Positions 49,612 through 63,069 of a stretch of DNA of 64,000 nucleotides are shown here, piece by piece; within the stretch, counting starts at the first letter, position 1; each line of letters begins with the position of its first letter. The notes beneath the pieces were generated by a model, which had not been told where the DNA came from, did no database searches, and was given only the letters and a program-made list of their open reading frames with translations. The position numbers and the translations under genes are program-made. This DNA comes from Rhodococcus wratislaviensis (GTDB lineage: Bacteria; Actinomycetota; Actinomycetes; Mycobacteriales; Mycobacteriaceae): assembly GCF_900455735.1 (NCBI RefSeq), contig NZ_UAUI01000011.1:897376-961375 (forward strand), in the 5' to 3' direction.

Positions 49612-50388
49612 TCAGACCAGTTCCGGACGACCTTCGGCCACGGCTGACGCCGCCGCGGACACCCGCTCGTACGCCGCCCGGGTGTCCGGTGCCAGCCGGC
49701 TGTGATCGATGACGATCCCCATGCCCAGATGTTCGTCGTAGGGGATGGTCTCGATGCCCCACACCTGTCCGCCCAGGTACTCGCGGAGGAGGTCGACGTC
49801 CACCTGCCAGCCGGTGGCGTCCTGATTCGACACGGTGACGACGGTGCGGGCGAGCCCGGGTGCGCCGAGCGTGTCACCGATCGACTGCAACGCGGAGCGG
49901 AGGCGGTTGAACGCGTCCGCCCGGCACGGCACGACGAGGACGATGGGCGACGGAGTGGCCAGCAGCGGCGCGAGGTATGCGGCACGCAACCGGTGACCGA
50001 GATCGTGAACGGCACTCACCCCCCGGGCGCGGAGTGACCCTGTGACAGTGTGGAATTCACGTTCCGATGCGGTCTGATTCCCGATGCGGTTCAGGATGCG
50101 GGTCCCGGCGCTCGTGCGGGAGCAGTACCCGTCGAATACGTCGTCCGCGACGGGGCCGGCGGCCGCGGATGCCACCAGTTGCTCGAGGCCGCTCACGGAG
50201 AGCACGGCGTCGGCGCCGCGCTCGGCGACGTCGCCGCCGGCGGGTGTCGCGTCGACGGCCACGACCGCGCCGCCGCGAGCCGCCGCGGTGTTGGCGAGCC
50301 CGAGCGCCGTCGTGGTGGCGCCTGCTCCTCCGCATGCCCCCAGGACGAGGGTCGACACCGGAAGTGCTTGCAGTAGTGGGTCGGTCAC
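49612..50388 (-). CDS. MinD/ParA-like protein with degenerate Walker A motif
   Basis: This 258-residue protein has a SIMIBI (MinD/ParA) fold pattern: 'VLGACGGAGATTTALGLANT' where KGGxGKT is expected, 'GGAVVAVDATPAGGDVAER', 'GVSAVHDLGHRLRAAYLAPL', 'PIVLVVPCRADAFNRLRSAL'. Both P-loop lysines are replaced (Cys and Ala), so ATP hydrolysis is doubtful. Similar actinobacterial proteins occur near type VII secretion or conjugation genes, but none is visible here. GTG 50388 overlaps the upstream membrane-protein gene by 4 nt, suggesting a complex. Confidence 0.75.
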   Translation of the reverse strand: MTDPLLQALPVSTLVLGACGGAGATTTALGLANTAAARGGAVVAVDATPAGGDVAERGADAVLSVSGLEQLVASAAAGPVADDVFDGYCSRTSAGTRILNRIGNQTASEREFHTVTGSLRARGVSAVHDLGHRLRAAYLAPLLATPSPIVLVVPCRADAFNRLRSALQSIGDTLGAPGLARTVVTVSNQDATGWQVDVDLLREYLGGQVWGIETIPYDEHLGMGIVIDHSRLAPDTRAAYERVSAAASAVAEGRPELV

Positions 50389-51053
50389 TTGGCGTCTCCA
50401 ATGGATGTGATGTACGTGCGGCCGTCGCGGTCCGCGGTGGTTACGACCTGCTCGTACTTCTTCGTAGACCGGTCCGGTCGCAGTTCCGACAGCGTCACCG
50501 CGTAGCGGCCGGGTTCGGTTTCGGTGATGGCGAGGCAGTGCTCGGTGCCCTCGGGCACGGAGTCGATGCCGCCCTGGATCGTCTCGGCGGACCCCAGCGG
50601 CGCATCGGGGGCGACCACCTCGCGGGCCTTCGCGCCGCTCCGTGCGACGTAATAGGCGTGGTCGAATGCCAGGATCGCGGCGACGCCGTCGGAGGTACCG
50701 CCGGGACCGTTGCCGACAACCGTCGAGCCGTCGCGGGATTCGACGCACCAGCCCGAATCGGCAGCGGCGACGGGGGTTCCGCTCGCATCGCCGGACGTCG
50801 AGGCGAACACGGCGACCACACCGGCGATGACGGCGGTCACCGCAGCGGCGGCGCCGGCGACGACGAGCCTCTGACTACCGCGAACAGGTGGTGCAGGATC
50901 GGGCTCATCGTCCGCGGTCAGCCACGTCGGAGCCGGGGGTTGCTGTTCGGGTTCCGCGGCGGGAACCGTCGACCCCGGTACCGCGGCCGATGCGAAGGGC
51001 GGGAACCAGTGCGAGAAGCGGTCGAGGGGTGCCCTGTTCGGCGGTTCTGTCAC
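50385..51053 (-). CDS. Single-pass membrane protein of unknown function
   Basis: This 222-residue protein has a Pro-rich cytoplasmic N-terminus (about 1-65), one TM ('LVVAGAAAAVTAVIAGVVAV') and an external domain with two Cys ('SGWCVESRDGSTVVGNG', 'EGTEHCLAITETEPGRYAVT'). The domain resembles the poorly described DUF8176 group, but I cannot confirm it. GTG 51053 is chosen for a GGAGG 8 nt upstream. It is translationally coupled to the MinD-like gene. Confidence 0.7.
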   Translation of the reverse strand: MTEPPNRAPLDRFSHWFPPFASAAVPGSTVPAAEPEQQPPAPTWLTADDEPDPAPPVRGSQRLVVAGAAAAVTAVIAGVVAVFASTSGDASGTPVAAADSGWCVESRDGSTVVGNGPGGTSDGVAAILAFDHAYYVARSGAKAREVVAPDAPLGSAETIQGGIDSVPEGTEHCLAITETEPGRYAVTLSELRPDRSTKKYEQVVTTADRDGRTYITSIGDAK

Positions 51054-51124
51054 AGTTGAATCCTCCACACCTCATTCCCTCGCGCGGAGCCGACCCCTGG
51101 CGGGCTCCGCGCGAGGAAATCGGA

Positions 51125-51979
51125 TCACACGTGCAGCGTCGCCTGGCTGCGCACGTTCACGCCGCCGATCGTGGTGGCCGCCGGACCGCTGTCGGTGGAC
51201 TGCAGCTGCGGCAGTTGCGGTGCGGGCAGAGACGCGATCGTCCGAACCAGTTCCCCGAAGGCCGGGTACCGGTCGGCCGCATCCGTGATCGCGGCGGCGA
51301 CGGGTGTGACGTCGACGGGCGCAGACCAATTGGTCGGGTGCTCGGCGTTGGAGTCGGCCGAGAACGCGGAGACGGTGGCCGCCGTCGGCGAGGACGGGTC
51401 CACGGCGATGCCCGCGGTTCCGGTGGCGTCACCGACGCGCCAGCCGATGGTGCCGACGTAGCCCTCGGGGTTGCCGTACTGGCGTCCGTTGACGGCCACC
51501 GGCACCGCACCGACCAGCGTGTCGACGGCCGCATTGACCTCGACGACCGGCTTCGGCACCGGAAGTACGGGGGCGACGGGTGCCTGATGTGCCTTCGGCA
51601 TGTCGTCGGGGTCGATCCACACGGTCGCCGGCTGGGCCGCCGGTGCCTCGACGACTCCCTCGGCGGCGGGCGCTGCCAGGTCGGGAGCAGCAGGCACGAC
51701 CGTCTCGGCACCCGGCACCGCCAGCGGAGCCTGCGGGGGAGCGGGCGTCGTCGCGGCCGGAACGGCCGGGTCGGTGACGCCCGGCTGGGACGTGGTGGGC
51801 GGCGTCGTCGGGACCGTCACGCCGGGCTGCGACGTGGTGGGCGCAGCCGAGGGGTCGGTGACGCCCGGCTGCGACGTGGACGGCGGGGCGGTCGGAGCGG
51901 CGTGTGCCGTCGCGGCGCCGAGCAGTGCGGCGGCGGATACCGAAATCGCGGCTGCCAGAGCGTGCATGCGGATTCTCAA
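51125..51979 (-). CDS. Exported protein with SQPGVT repeats
   Basis: This 284-residue protein has a signal peptide (MHALAAAISVSAAALLGAAT..., cleavage near AHA), then three tandem repeats of about 14 residues built on TSQPGVT(D/V)P (residues about 34-75), a Pro/Ala-rich stretch, and a folded C-terminal domain ('AVPVAVNGRQYGNPEGYVG', 'TNWSAPVDVTPVAAAITDAA'). TTG at 51979 with AGGAGT upstream is the likely start; ATG 51967 is the alternative. Family unknown. It lies 71 nt upstream of the membrane-protein gene on the same strand. Confidence 0.7.
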   Translation of the reverse strand: MRIRMHALAAAISVSAAALLGAATAHAAPTAPPSTSQPGVTDPSAAPTTSQPGVTVPTTPPTTSQPGVTDPAVPAATTPAPPQAPLAVPGAETVVPAAPDLAAPAAEGVVEAPAAQPATVWIDPDDMPKAHQAPVAPVLPVPKPVVEVNAAVDTLVGAVPVAVNGRQYGNPEGYVGTIGWRVGDATGTAGIAVDPSSPTAATVSAFSADSNAEHPTNWSAPVDVTPVAAAITDAADRYPAFGELVRTIASLPAPQLPQLQSTDSGPAATTIGGVNVRSQATLHV

Positions 51980-52267
51980 GTCTGTGACTCCTGAAGTCGA
52001 ACGGGCATGGTGATCGAACGGACTGGTGCTGACGAAGCAAACGCAAGAGTGGTGCAGATCAGAGGCACCGGAAGAGGGAAGCGAGCACAGCAGAATGCGT
52101 CCACCGACCAGGTGGATGTGTTGTTTCCCCGATGAGATACGTCCGTGCTGCCGGCGCACTGCCGCAGCCGTCGTCCACCGCCCCCATGACCGCCCCCGGT
52201 TCTTTCTCGTCCCCCTACCGCGGCAAAGTACCAGACGGGCAAGCGTTCCCGCGCCCCCGCAGTCCGG

Positions 52268-53290
52268 TCAGGCCAGGCTCGCGGCCAGCTTCACCGACAG
52301 ATCGCGCAGCGGATGGAGACGGCCGGTCATCGCGACGGAGGACATGGCTCGGGATCCACGCACCAGTCGCCGCGTCGCGGGCCGCCGTGCGCGGTCGTAC
52401 CGGTGCAGCGCGGTGTGAATGTCGGTGTCGGCGGTGAGGAATCGGCCGAGCGCGACGGCGTCGACGAGGGCCTCGCAGGCGCCCCGACCGAGGTTCGGCG
52501 CCATTGCGTGGGCCGCATCACCGAGCAGGGCCGCGTTGCCCGACACGTACGACGGCAGCGCGGGCGACTCGTACAGGTCGTGGTGGAGCATCGCGTCGGG
52601 GGTGGCGGCATCCAGTACTGCCCGGACGTCGGCGTGCCAGTTCCCGAACCGTGAGCGGAGGTAGTCGAGGCCGCCGGGGTGTCCGGCGTCGGTGCGGACG
52701 CACGCGAACCAGTTGACGAGATCGCCATCGCGCGGGGTGATGCCGAAAAGTGCGTCCGTGTCCCAGGTTTCGCTGACGGTGTCCCGATGTCCGGGCACCC
52801 ACCCGCGCCAGGCGGTCGCGCCTACGTACCGCGGCTCGAACTTCTCGCCGAACAGTTGACGGCGGGTCGGGCTGCGCAGGCCGTCCGCGCCGATCACGAC
52901 GTCGTGGTCCGTCAGCGCGTCGAGGGCGGGTGCCGGTGTGCCGAACGAGATCATTCCGTCGGGCAGGGCCTCGGCCAGTGTGGCCAGCAGGGCGGGCCGC
53001 GACAGCAGGAAGGCGGTTCGGTTGCGGTTGTCGATGGTGCCGATCACGGATCCGTCGGGCCGCAGGAGCGAACCGCGGTGCTGGGGCGATCCCAGTGCGC
53101 GCACCCGATCACCTGCGCCGATCGCGTCCAGCGCGTCGAGGGCCTGCGGCCACATGCCGAGCGCGGTGCCCGACGTGGGCAGGGTCTCGGCACGCTCGAA
53201 GACCTCGACGTGCCAGCCGGCGCGGGACAGGTAGCGGGCGACGGCAAGTCCACCGATGCCGCCGCCGAGGACTGCTGCGGAGTGCGTCAT
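52268..53290 (-). CDS. FAD-dependent aromatic-type monooxygenase (PHBH fold)
   Basis: This 340-residue class-A flavoprotein monooxygenase has the Rossmann motif 'AVLGGGIGGLAVARYLSRAG', DG motif 'VVIGADGLRSPTRRQLF' and 'GNAALLGDAAHAMAPNLGRG'. It fits the salicylate hydroxylase/zeaxanthin epoxidase-like group; the substrate is unknown. ATG 53290 is used; GTG 53299 is possible. It is divergent from a TetR gene and shares two operator dyads, so it is probably the repressed target. Confidence 0.88.
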   Translation of the reverse strand: MTHSAAVLGGGIGGLAVARYLSRAGWHVEVFERAETLPTSGTALGMWPQALDALDAIGAGDRVRALGSPQHRGSLLRPDGSVIGTIDNRNRTAFLLSRPALLATLAEALPDGMISFGTPAPALDALTDHDVVIGADGLRSPTRRQLFGEKFEPRYVGATAWRGWVPGHRDTVSETWDTDALFGITPRDGDLVNWFACVRTDAGHPGGLDYLRSRFGNWHADVRAVLDAATPDAMLHHDLYESPALPSYVSGNAALLGDAAHAMAPNLGRGACEALVDAVALGRFLTADTDIHTALHRYDRARRPATRRLVRGSRAMSSVAMTGRLHPLRDLSVKLAASLA

Positions 53291-53302
53291 GCTCGCCACC
53301 CT

Positions 53303-53336
53303 ACTACGGGTGTAGTGAATTTACTACCGTTGTAGT
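53303..53336. promoter_or_regulatory. Tandem operator dyads for the TetR/monooxygenase pair
   Basis: ACTAC-GGGT-GTAGT (53303-53316) and ACTAC-CGTT-GTAGT (53323-53336) are identical-arm palindromes starting exactly 20 bp apart in the 54-bp gap between the divergent genes. The spacing places both on nearly the same DNA face. This fits two TetR-dimer sites controlling both promoters. Confidence 0.7.
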
Positions 53337-53344
53337 GTCGGGGC

Positions 53345-53893
53345 ATGGCAGACAAACGGGAGCAGGTGCTCGACGCGGCCATCGCCCTGCTCGGCACGAG
53401 AGGGGTCCGGGCTCTCACGCATCGCGGCGTCGACGAACTGGTCGGAATGCCGCAGGGGTCCACATCCAACTACTTCCGCAGCCGGGGCGCGCTGCTCGAG
53501 GGGATCGTCACACGGCTCGTCGAACGTGACCGGGAGGACTGGCAGAAGTTCGCGCACCTCCGGCCCGCCGGCACGGATGCGCTGGTCGAGGCGCTGGTGG
53601 CCTTCGTGACTTTCTCCACTGGTCCGGACCGCGTGCGCACGAGTGCCCGCTACGCGCTCTTCGTCGAGGCGTCCGTGACACCGGGCTTGGACGCGAAGAT
53701 CGGGTCGGCGCGCCGAGCGCTCGTAGAATGGGGCGCGGACATGCTGGCCCTCGTGGGTTCGAGGAATCCGGCGTCCGACGCAGTGGTGATCACCGACTAC
53801 CTGGACGGTGTAATCCTTCATCAACTCACCGTCCCGGATCCCGATTTCGATCCGACTGCGGGAATTACAGCGGTGCTCGGCGCTCTCACTTAA
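53345..53893 (+). CDS. TetR-family transcriptional repressor
   Basis: This 182-residue regulator has an N-terminal HTH ('REQVLDAAIALLGTRGVRAL', 'THRGVDELVGMPQGSTSNYF') typical of TetR and a C-terminal ligand/dimerisation domain. It is divergent from the flavin monooxygenase gene and close to two matching palindromes, so it probably represses both genes and releases them when it binds a substrate-like ligand. Confidence 0.9.
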   Translation: MADKREQVLDAAIALLGTRGVRALTHRGVDELVGMPQGSTSNYFRSRGALLEGIVTRLVERDREDWQKFAHLRPAGTDALVEALVAFVTFSTGPDRVRTSARYALFVEASVTPGLDAKIGSARRALVEWGADMLALVGSRNPASDAVVITDYLDGVILHQLTVPDPDFDPTAGITAVLGALT

Positions 53894-54199
53894 CATGTAC
53901 TCAGTGCAGTCGGACGAGGTCCGCCCTCGACAATGCCCAGTTCAGAGGGTAAATAGGCCAACCTAAGTTGTGTTTCGTCGGGGGTTCTGAATTATCGTTT
54001 TCGTTACACGTTGGACCCACGAAAGTCCGACCCGACCGAAAAGCCACGTCGCCCGGTGCGAGGACCACACCCAGCGTGCTGCAAAAGGGCGATAGCCGAT
54101 CGGTGGTGCCGATCACGTCGTGACGGCACCTGCTTTGCAAGTTGATGGCCATCAGCGCTGCTGGTCGTCGGTGCATCTTTTGGCATACGAAGGCTAGGT
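53894..54199. promoter_or_regulatory. gltB upstream region, 306 bp without a gene
   Basis: No coding frame is credible here. The region should hold the gltBD promoter and any nitrogen-control site. The best partial GlnR-like sequence is GTTTC near 53973 with a poor partner, so no site is called. Confidence 0.5.
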
Positions 54200-58790
<4,591 letters not shown>

Positions 58791-58798
<8 letters not shown>

Positions 58799-60242
58799 TC
58801 CAAGCGGCTTCCTGAAGCACACGTCACGCGAACTTCCGGTTCGCCGGCCGGTGCCGTTGCGCCTGCTCGACTGGAACGAGGTCTACGAGGAGTTCTCGTC
58901 GGACACCCTGAAGACTCAGGCCAGCCGGTGCATGGATTGCGGTATCCCGTTCTGCCACAACGGCTGTCCGCTGGGGAACCTGATTCCCGAGTGGAACGAC
59001 CTGGTGTACCGGGACCGGTGGCACGACGGCATCGAGCGTCTGCACGCGACCAACAACTTCCCGGAGTTCACCGGGCGGCTGTGCCCCGCACCCTGTGAGG
59101 CGTCGTGCGTCCTGGGCATCAACCAGGACCCCGTCACCATCAAGCAGGTCGAGGTCGAGCTCATCGACCGCGCCTTCGACGAGGGCTGGGTCAAGCCGGT
59201 CCACCCGACCCGTTCGACGGGCAAGAAGGTCGCCGTCGTCGGTTCCGGTCCCGCGGGTCTCGCTGCAGCGCAGCAGCTGACGCGTGCCGGGCACATGGTC
59301 ACGGTGTTCGAGCGGGCCGACCGCATCGGCGGGCTGCTGCGGTACGGCATCCCCGAGTTCAAGATGGAGAAGCGGCACATCGACCGCCGTCTGGACCAGA
59401 TGAACTCCGAGGGCACCGTCTTCAAGACGGGTGTCAACGTGGGTGTCGACATCACCGCGGATGCACTGCGCGCGCAGTTCGACGCCGTGGTCCTGGCCGG
59501 CGGTGCCACCGAGGCCCGCGACCTGCCGATCCCCGGCCGCGAGCTGGACGGCATCCACCAGGCGATGGAGTTCCTGCCGATCGCCAACCGCGTGCAGCTC
59601 GGCGACCTGGAGGAGCCGACCATCACCGCGGAGGGCAAGAAGGTCGTCATCATCGGCGGCGGCGACACCGGCGCGGACTGCCTGGGCACCTCGCACCGTC
59701 AGGGTGCCGAGAGCGTTCACCAGTTCGAGATCATGCCGAGACCTCCCGAGACCCGCGCCGAGCACACCCCGTGGCCGACGTACCCGCTGATGTACCGGGT
59801 CGCGTCCGCACACGAGGAGGGCGGCGAACGTCTCTTCTCCGTGAACACGGAACGGTTCGTCGGTGCCGACGGCAAGGTGACCGCACTGAAGGCCCACGAG
59901 GTCGAGATGAAGTCGGGTCGCTTCGAGAAGGTGGAGGGTTCGGACTTCGAGCTCGAGGCCGACCTCGTCCTGCTGGCGATGGGCTTCGTGGGACCCGAGA
60001 AGCCGGGCCTGCTCACAGATCTCGGCGTCGACCTCAACGAGCGCGGCAACGTCGCCCGCTCCGCGAAGTGGGCCACCAACGTCGACGGCGTCTTCGTGGC
60101 CGGCGACATGGGACGTGGACAGTCGCTGATCGTGTGGGCCATCGCCGAGGGTCGCTCCGCGGCCGCCGCGGTCGATGCGTACCTCGAGGGCGAGTCGGCG
60201 CTGCCGTCTCCGATCGAGACCACCACCGCCCCGCAGCGGTAG
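58791..60242 (+). CDS. gltD: Glutamate synthase small subunit
   Basis: This 483-residue NADPH-dependent flavoprotein feeds electrons to GltB. The N-terminal iron-sulfur Cys clusters are '[16 protein letters not shown]' and '[13 protein letters not shown]'. FAD binding is at '[20 protein letters not shown]' and NADPH binding at '[19 protein letters not shown]', with the C-terminal FAD motif '[20 protein letters not shown]'. GTG 58791 overlaps gltB. A strong terminator follows. Confidence 0.98.
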
Positions 60243-60264
60243 CTGTAACTGCTCGTACAATCCG

Positions 60265-60292
60265 CACCCCGGTAGGTTTTCCTACCGGGGTG
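60265..60292 (+). terminator. gltBD terminator
   Basis: CACCCCGGTAGG (60265-60276) and CCTACCGGGGTG (60281-60292): perfect 12-bp stem with TTTT loop, followed by TCGGTTTATC, 22 nt after the gltD stop. Confidence 0.88.
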
Positions 60293-60417
60293 TCGGTTTA
60301 TCGTGCGGGGGTCACGTTCGGTCGGTAACGTTCATTTACCGATCGTGCATCTTTAGGTCACGTCGCCCTGGCAGCATCCCGTCTGCAGGACGGCGAAGGG
60401 GAGAACAGGTTGAGGCC

Positions 60418-61338
60418 ATGGCAATGAAACGGGTTGTCGCATTTCTGACCGCAGTGGCTGCTGCGGCAGCCATCCCGGTGGTATCGGGAGTAGCGGGCAC
60501 GAGCGCAGTGGCGAACGCTGACCCCTGCCCGAGTCTGTACGTGGTCGCGATTCCGGGGACGTGGGAAACGTCCACCAAGGACAACGTCAGGCCCACGCCG
60601 GGTCTGCTGTCCGCGGTGACGAACGGTCTGCCGTCGTCGATCCGCACCGACTACGTCACGTACGCCGCCACGGCCTTCCCGTGGGAGTCCGAGGTGTACG
60701 GGCGCTCGAAGGCGCAGGCGGTCAGCAATGCCAAGGGCATGCTGTCGTCGATGTCGCAGCAGTGCCCCGACACGAAGCTGTCGATCATCGGGTACAGCCA
60801 GGGCGCCGACGCCGCAGGTGATCTCGCTGCGGAGATCGGCACCGGCCTCGGTGTCGTCCCCGCCGACAAGATCGCGGCCGTCGGACTCGTCTCCGATCCG
60901 CGGCGGTCGCCGACCGATGCCCTCGTCGGCCCTGCCGTCGCCGGTAGCGGTGCCGGCGGTCCCCGCATCGGCGGGTTCGGCTGGGTCAGCCAGAACACCC
61001 GCACGTTCTGCGCATACGGTGACCTGTACTGCTCCACGCCGAAGGAAGACTTCGTGACCCGGCTCGCGGGATTCCTCGCGCAGACGTCGGATCCGACGCC
61101 GACACTGTTCGGCCGCTACCAGCAGGAAGCGCTCGCGATCTGGAACGACATCCTCGCTGTCGGCGGTGTTCCGGCCCTGATGGCTCAGCTGGACGAGCAG
61201 TCCAACGAGAAGCGCATCGACGAACTGGAGCAGTTCTACAAGTCGCAGGCTCACCAGGACTACACCAGCTACGCGGTCGACGGATCGGGTACGCCCGCCA
61301 CGACGTGGCTGAGGAACTGGTTGCGCGACATCGCGTGA
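60418..61338 (+). CDS. Secreted cutinase-family lipase/esterase
   Basis: This 306-residue protein has a signal peptide (MAMKRVVAFLTAVAAAAAIP..., cleavage near ANA-DP). The cutinase domain starts 'CPSLYVVAIPGTWETS' and carries the nucleophile elbow 'LSIIGYSQGADAAGD' with Ser127, later Cys residues ('RTFCAYGDLYCSTP') for disulfides, and a C-terminal helical tail. Actinobacterial cutinase-like proteins hydrolyse lipids/esters at the cell surface. ATG 60418 is used; ATG 60424 is an alternative. It stands alone. Confidence 0.87.
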   Translation: MAMKRVVAFLTAVAAAAAIPVVSGVAGTSAVANADPCPSLYVVAIPGTWETSTKDNVRPTPGLLSAVTNGLPSSIRTDYVTYAATAFPWESEVYGRSKAQAVSNAKGMLSSMSQQCPDTKLSIIGYSQGADAAGDLAAEIGTGLGVVPADKIAAVGLVSDPRRSPTDALVGPAVAGSGAGGPRIGGFGWVSQNTRTFCAYGDLYCSTPKEDFVTRLAGFLAQTSDPTPTLFGRYQQEALAIWNDILAVGGVPALMAQLDEQSNEKRIDELEQFYKSQAHQDYTSYAVDGSGTPATTWLRNWLRDIA

Positions 61339-61363
61339 GTTCGGCTGACGGCGGCAGGGGATG

Positions 61364-61810
61364 ATGTCCGACGTGACTGACACCCCTGCCGCTGTCGTCG
61401 GCTACGACGCCTTCGTGACCGTTCGGTGGTCCGACATGGACGCCTTCCAGCACATCAACCATGCGCGGATGGTGACGTTACTCGAGGAGGCCCGGATCGA
61501 CTGGCTGCTCAGCGAGGGCAGCGAGAACTCGTCGCTCATCACGAGCGCATTCATCGCCGACATCCACGTGAAGTACCGGGGACAGTTGCGCCACTCCGAC
61601 AGTCCCCTGCGGATCACGATGTGGATCGCGAAGCACCGGGCGGTCGACTTCACGATCGGCTACGAGGTCCGGGGTGCGCGTACCCCGATCACCGATCCGC
61701 CCGCCGTCACCGCCACCACTCAGATGGCCGTCGCGGATGTCGATGCCCAGCGACTACGCCGCATCACCGCCACCGAGCGCGAGTACCTGAGCCGCTGGTC
61801 CCGCACGTGA
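61364..61810 (+). CDS. Hotdog-fold acyl-CoA thioesterase
   Basis: This 148-residue 4HBT-type protein has 'FVTVRWSDMDAFQHINHARM' (the D/N-H-motif), 'IADIHVKYRGQLRHSDSPLR' and the C-terminal strand 'PAVTATTQMAVADVDA'. It hydrolyses acyl-CoA thioesters; the substrate is unknown. ATG 61364 is preferred over the adjacent ATG 61361. The stop lies inside the left arm of the hairpin at 61801-61852. Confidence 0.87.
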   Translation: MSDVTDTPAAVVGYDAFVTVRWSDMDAFQHINHARMVTLLEEARIDWLLSEGSENSSLITSAFIADIHVKYRGQLRHSDSPLRITMWIAKHRAVDFTIGYEVRGARTPITDPPAVTATTQMAVADVDAQRLRRITATEREYLSRWSRT

Positions 61811-61852
61811 GTGCGAAAGTGTGTTCCCGCACGCTTTCCCACTCACGTGCGG
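61801..61852. terminator. Long bidirectional hairpin holding both stop codons
   Basis: CCGCACGTGAGTG (61801-61813) pairs perfectly with CACTCACGTGCGG (61840-61852). Inner GAAAG and CTTTC extend the stem. The thioesterase TGA (61808-61810) is in the left arm and the TetR TGA (61843-61845) in the right arm. It can terminate both convergent genes. Confidence 0.8.
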
Positions 61853-62508
61853 AGGTCGTCGGGGGCCGGTAGGGGACTGTCGGGGTCGAGGACCGCGCCG
61901 CGGCTGCGCATCGTGGTGTCGACCAGCGCCCACGCCCACGCGGCCAGCTGTTCGGTCAGCGCGCCGACGTCGGTGCCGCCCGGACGTTCGATCCACTCCG
62001 CGGACACCGACTCGACCATCCCGATCAGCGCATTGGCGAGCGGTGTCGCGGTGGCGGGGGCGCCGAGGGCGTCCAGGTACGGGTGGAGCATGTCGGAGAC
62101 CGCGGTGCTGATGGCCCGCCGCACCTCTCCGGCCGCGGGGGAGAACGACATCAGGTAGCGGTACAGGTTGGCGTGTTCGGTGACCCAGTCGAGGTGGGTG
62201 CGGGCGGCGCGGGTGAGGATCGCGTGCGGTGCGCCGTCGACGGTGATCACGGGCGCGTATTCGAGGAGCATCATCGCCGCGACCCGCCGGGCGACGGCGT
62301 TCCTGAGGTCGGTGCTGTCGTCGAAGTGCCGGTAGATGCGGGTTCGCGCGACCTCGGCGTAGACGGCCATCGTCGCGACCGACACGTCGGGACCTTCTGC
62401 GTCGATGGCGACGAGTGCCCGTTCGACGAACTCCGAGCGCCGCTTCTCGCGTTGGCCGCGCCACCGGGCAGCACGCCCGTCACCGGCGTCTTGCTGGGGT
62501 TTCGTCAT
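61843..62508 (-). CDS. TetR-family transcriptional regulator
   Basis: This 221-residue regulator has an N-terminal basic tract, an HTH ('EFVERALVAIDAEGPDVSVA', 'TMAVYAEVARTRIYRHFDDS') and a C-terminal domain of all-alpha type. ATG 62508 is chosen; the longer frame upstream is not protein-like. It is divergent from the SRPBCC-SDR pair, separated by 164 bp, and could control it. Ligand unknown. Confidence 0.85.
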   Translation of the reverse strand: MTKPQQDAGDGRAARWRGQREKRRSEFVERALVAIDAEGPDVSVATMAVYAEVARTRIYRHFDDSTDLRNAVARRVAAMMLLEYAPVITVDGAPHAILTRAARTHLDWVTEHANLYRYLMSFSPAAGEVRRAISTAVSDMLHPYLDALGAPATATPLANALIGMVESVSAEWIERPGGTDVGALTEQLAAWAWALVDTTMRSRGAVLDPDSPLPAPDDLRT

Positions 62509-62672
62509 CGGATCGAATCGTAGTCTTCCCTGTCGGTGGGTTTCCGTATACCGTCGGCAGTATGCGGTACATCGATGTACCACACACTCTCCGCCTCGGA
62601 CGTCGACACGTTGGGATATCCGTCTTGTCCATTCAGCTCTGCCTGTCCGACCCCCGCAGTTCCGGGCGTTCG

Positions 62673-63068
62673 ATGATCGGCTTACGCAGCACCACGGTGA
62701 TCGTCGTTCCGCCCGCGATGGCCCTCGAGTACCTCGGTGATCCGGAGACCGTGCTCGATGCGATCGCGCTGCCGTCCCGTGCCCGGGTCGTCGCATCGGA
62801 CCCGGGTCGCCGGCTCGTCGTCGAGGCCGATCACGGCGTGCACGGATCGGTCTGGACGTTCGACGCGCTCAGCCCGGACGAAACGGAGCTCACCGTCGAC
62901 TTCCGCTACCACTCTCCCGGCAGACCGGCAGGACAACTGCTCGGCGGTGTGGCCGCACCGATGGTGTGGCAGGCGCTGCGACGCGCACAGGTGACGTTGA
63001 AGGACCGGATCGAAACCCTCTACCACGAGCCCGCCGACCCGGCCGGTCTCGACCGAAGGAGAGCATGA
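62673..63068 (+). CDS. SRPBCC-family (START-like) protein
   Basis: This 131-residue protein has the pattern 'STTVIVVPPAMALEYLGDPE', 'RARVVASDPGRRLVVEADHG', 'TFDALSPDETELTVDFRYHS' and a long C-terminal helix ('GGVAAPMVWQALRRAQVTLK'), matching the lipid-binding START-like fold. The ATG at 62673 gives the usual family length; the ribosome site is weak. The SDR gene begins 1 nt after its stop, so both are likely translated together. Confidence 0.8.
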   Translation: MIGLRSTTVIVVPPAMALEYLGDPETVLDAIALPSRARVVASDPGRRLVVEADHGVHGSVWTFDALSPDETELTVDFRYHSPGRPAGQLLGGVAAPMVWQALRRAQVTLKDRIETLYHEPADPAGLDRRRA

Positions 63069-63069
63069 C

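Noticed and set aside
53894..54199. A GlnR nitrogen-control site upstream of gltB.
   Set aside because: Only one GTTTC half-site is clear and its partner at 6-bp spacing matches poorly.
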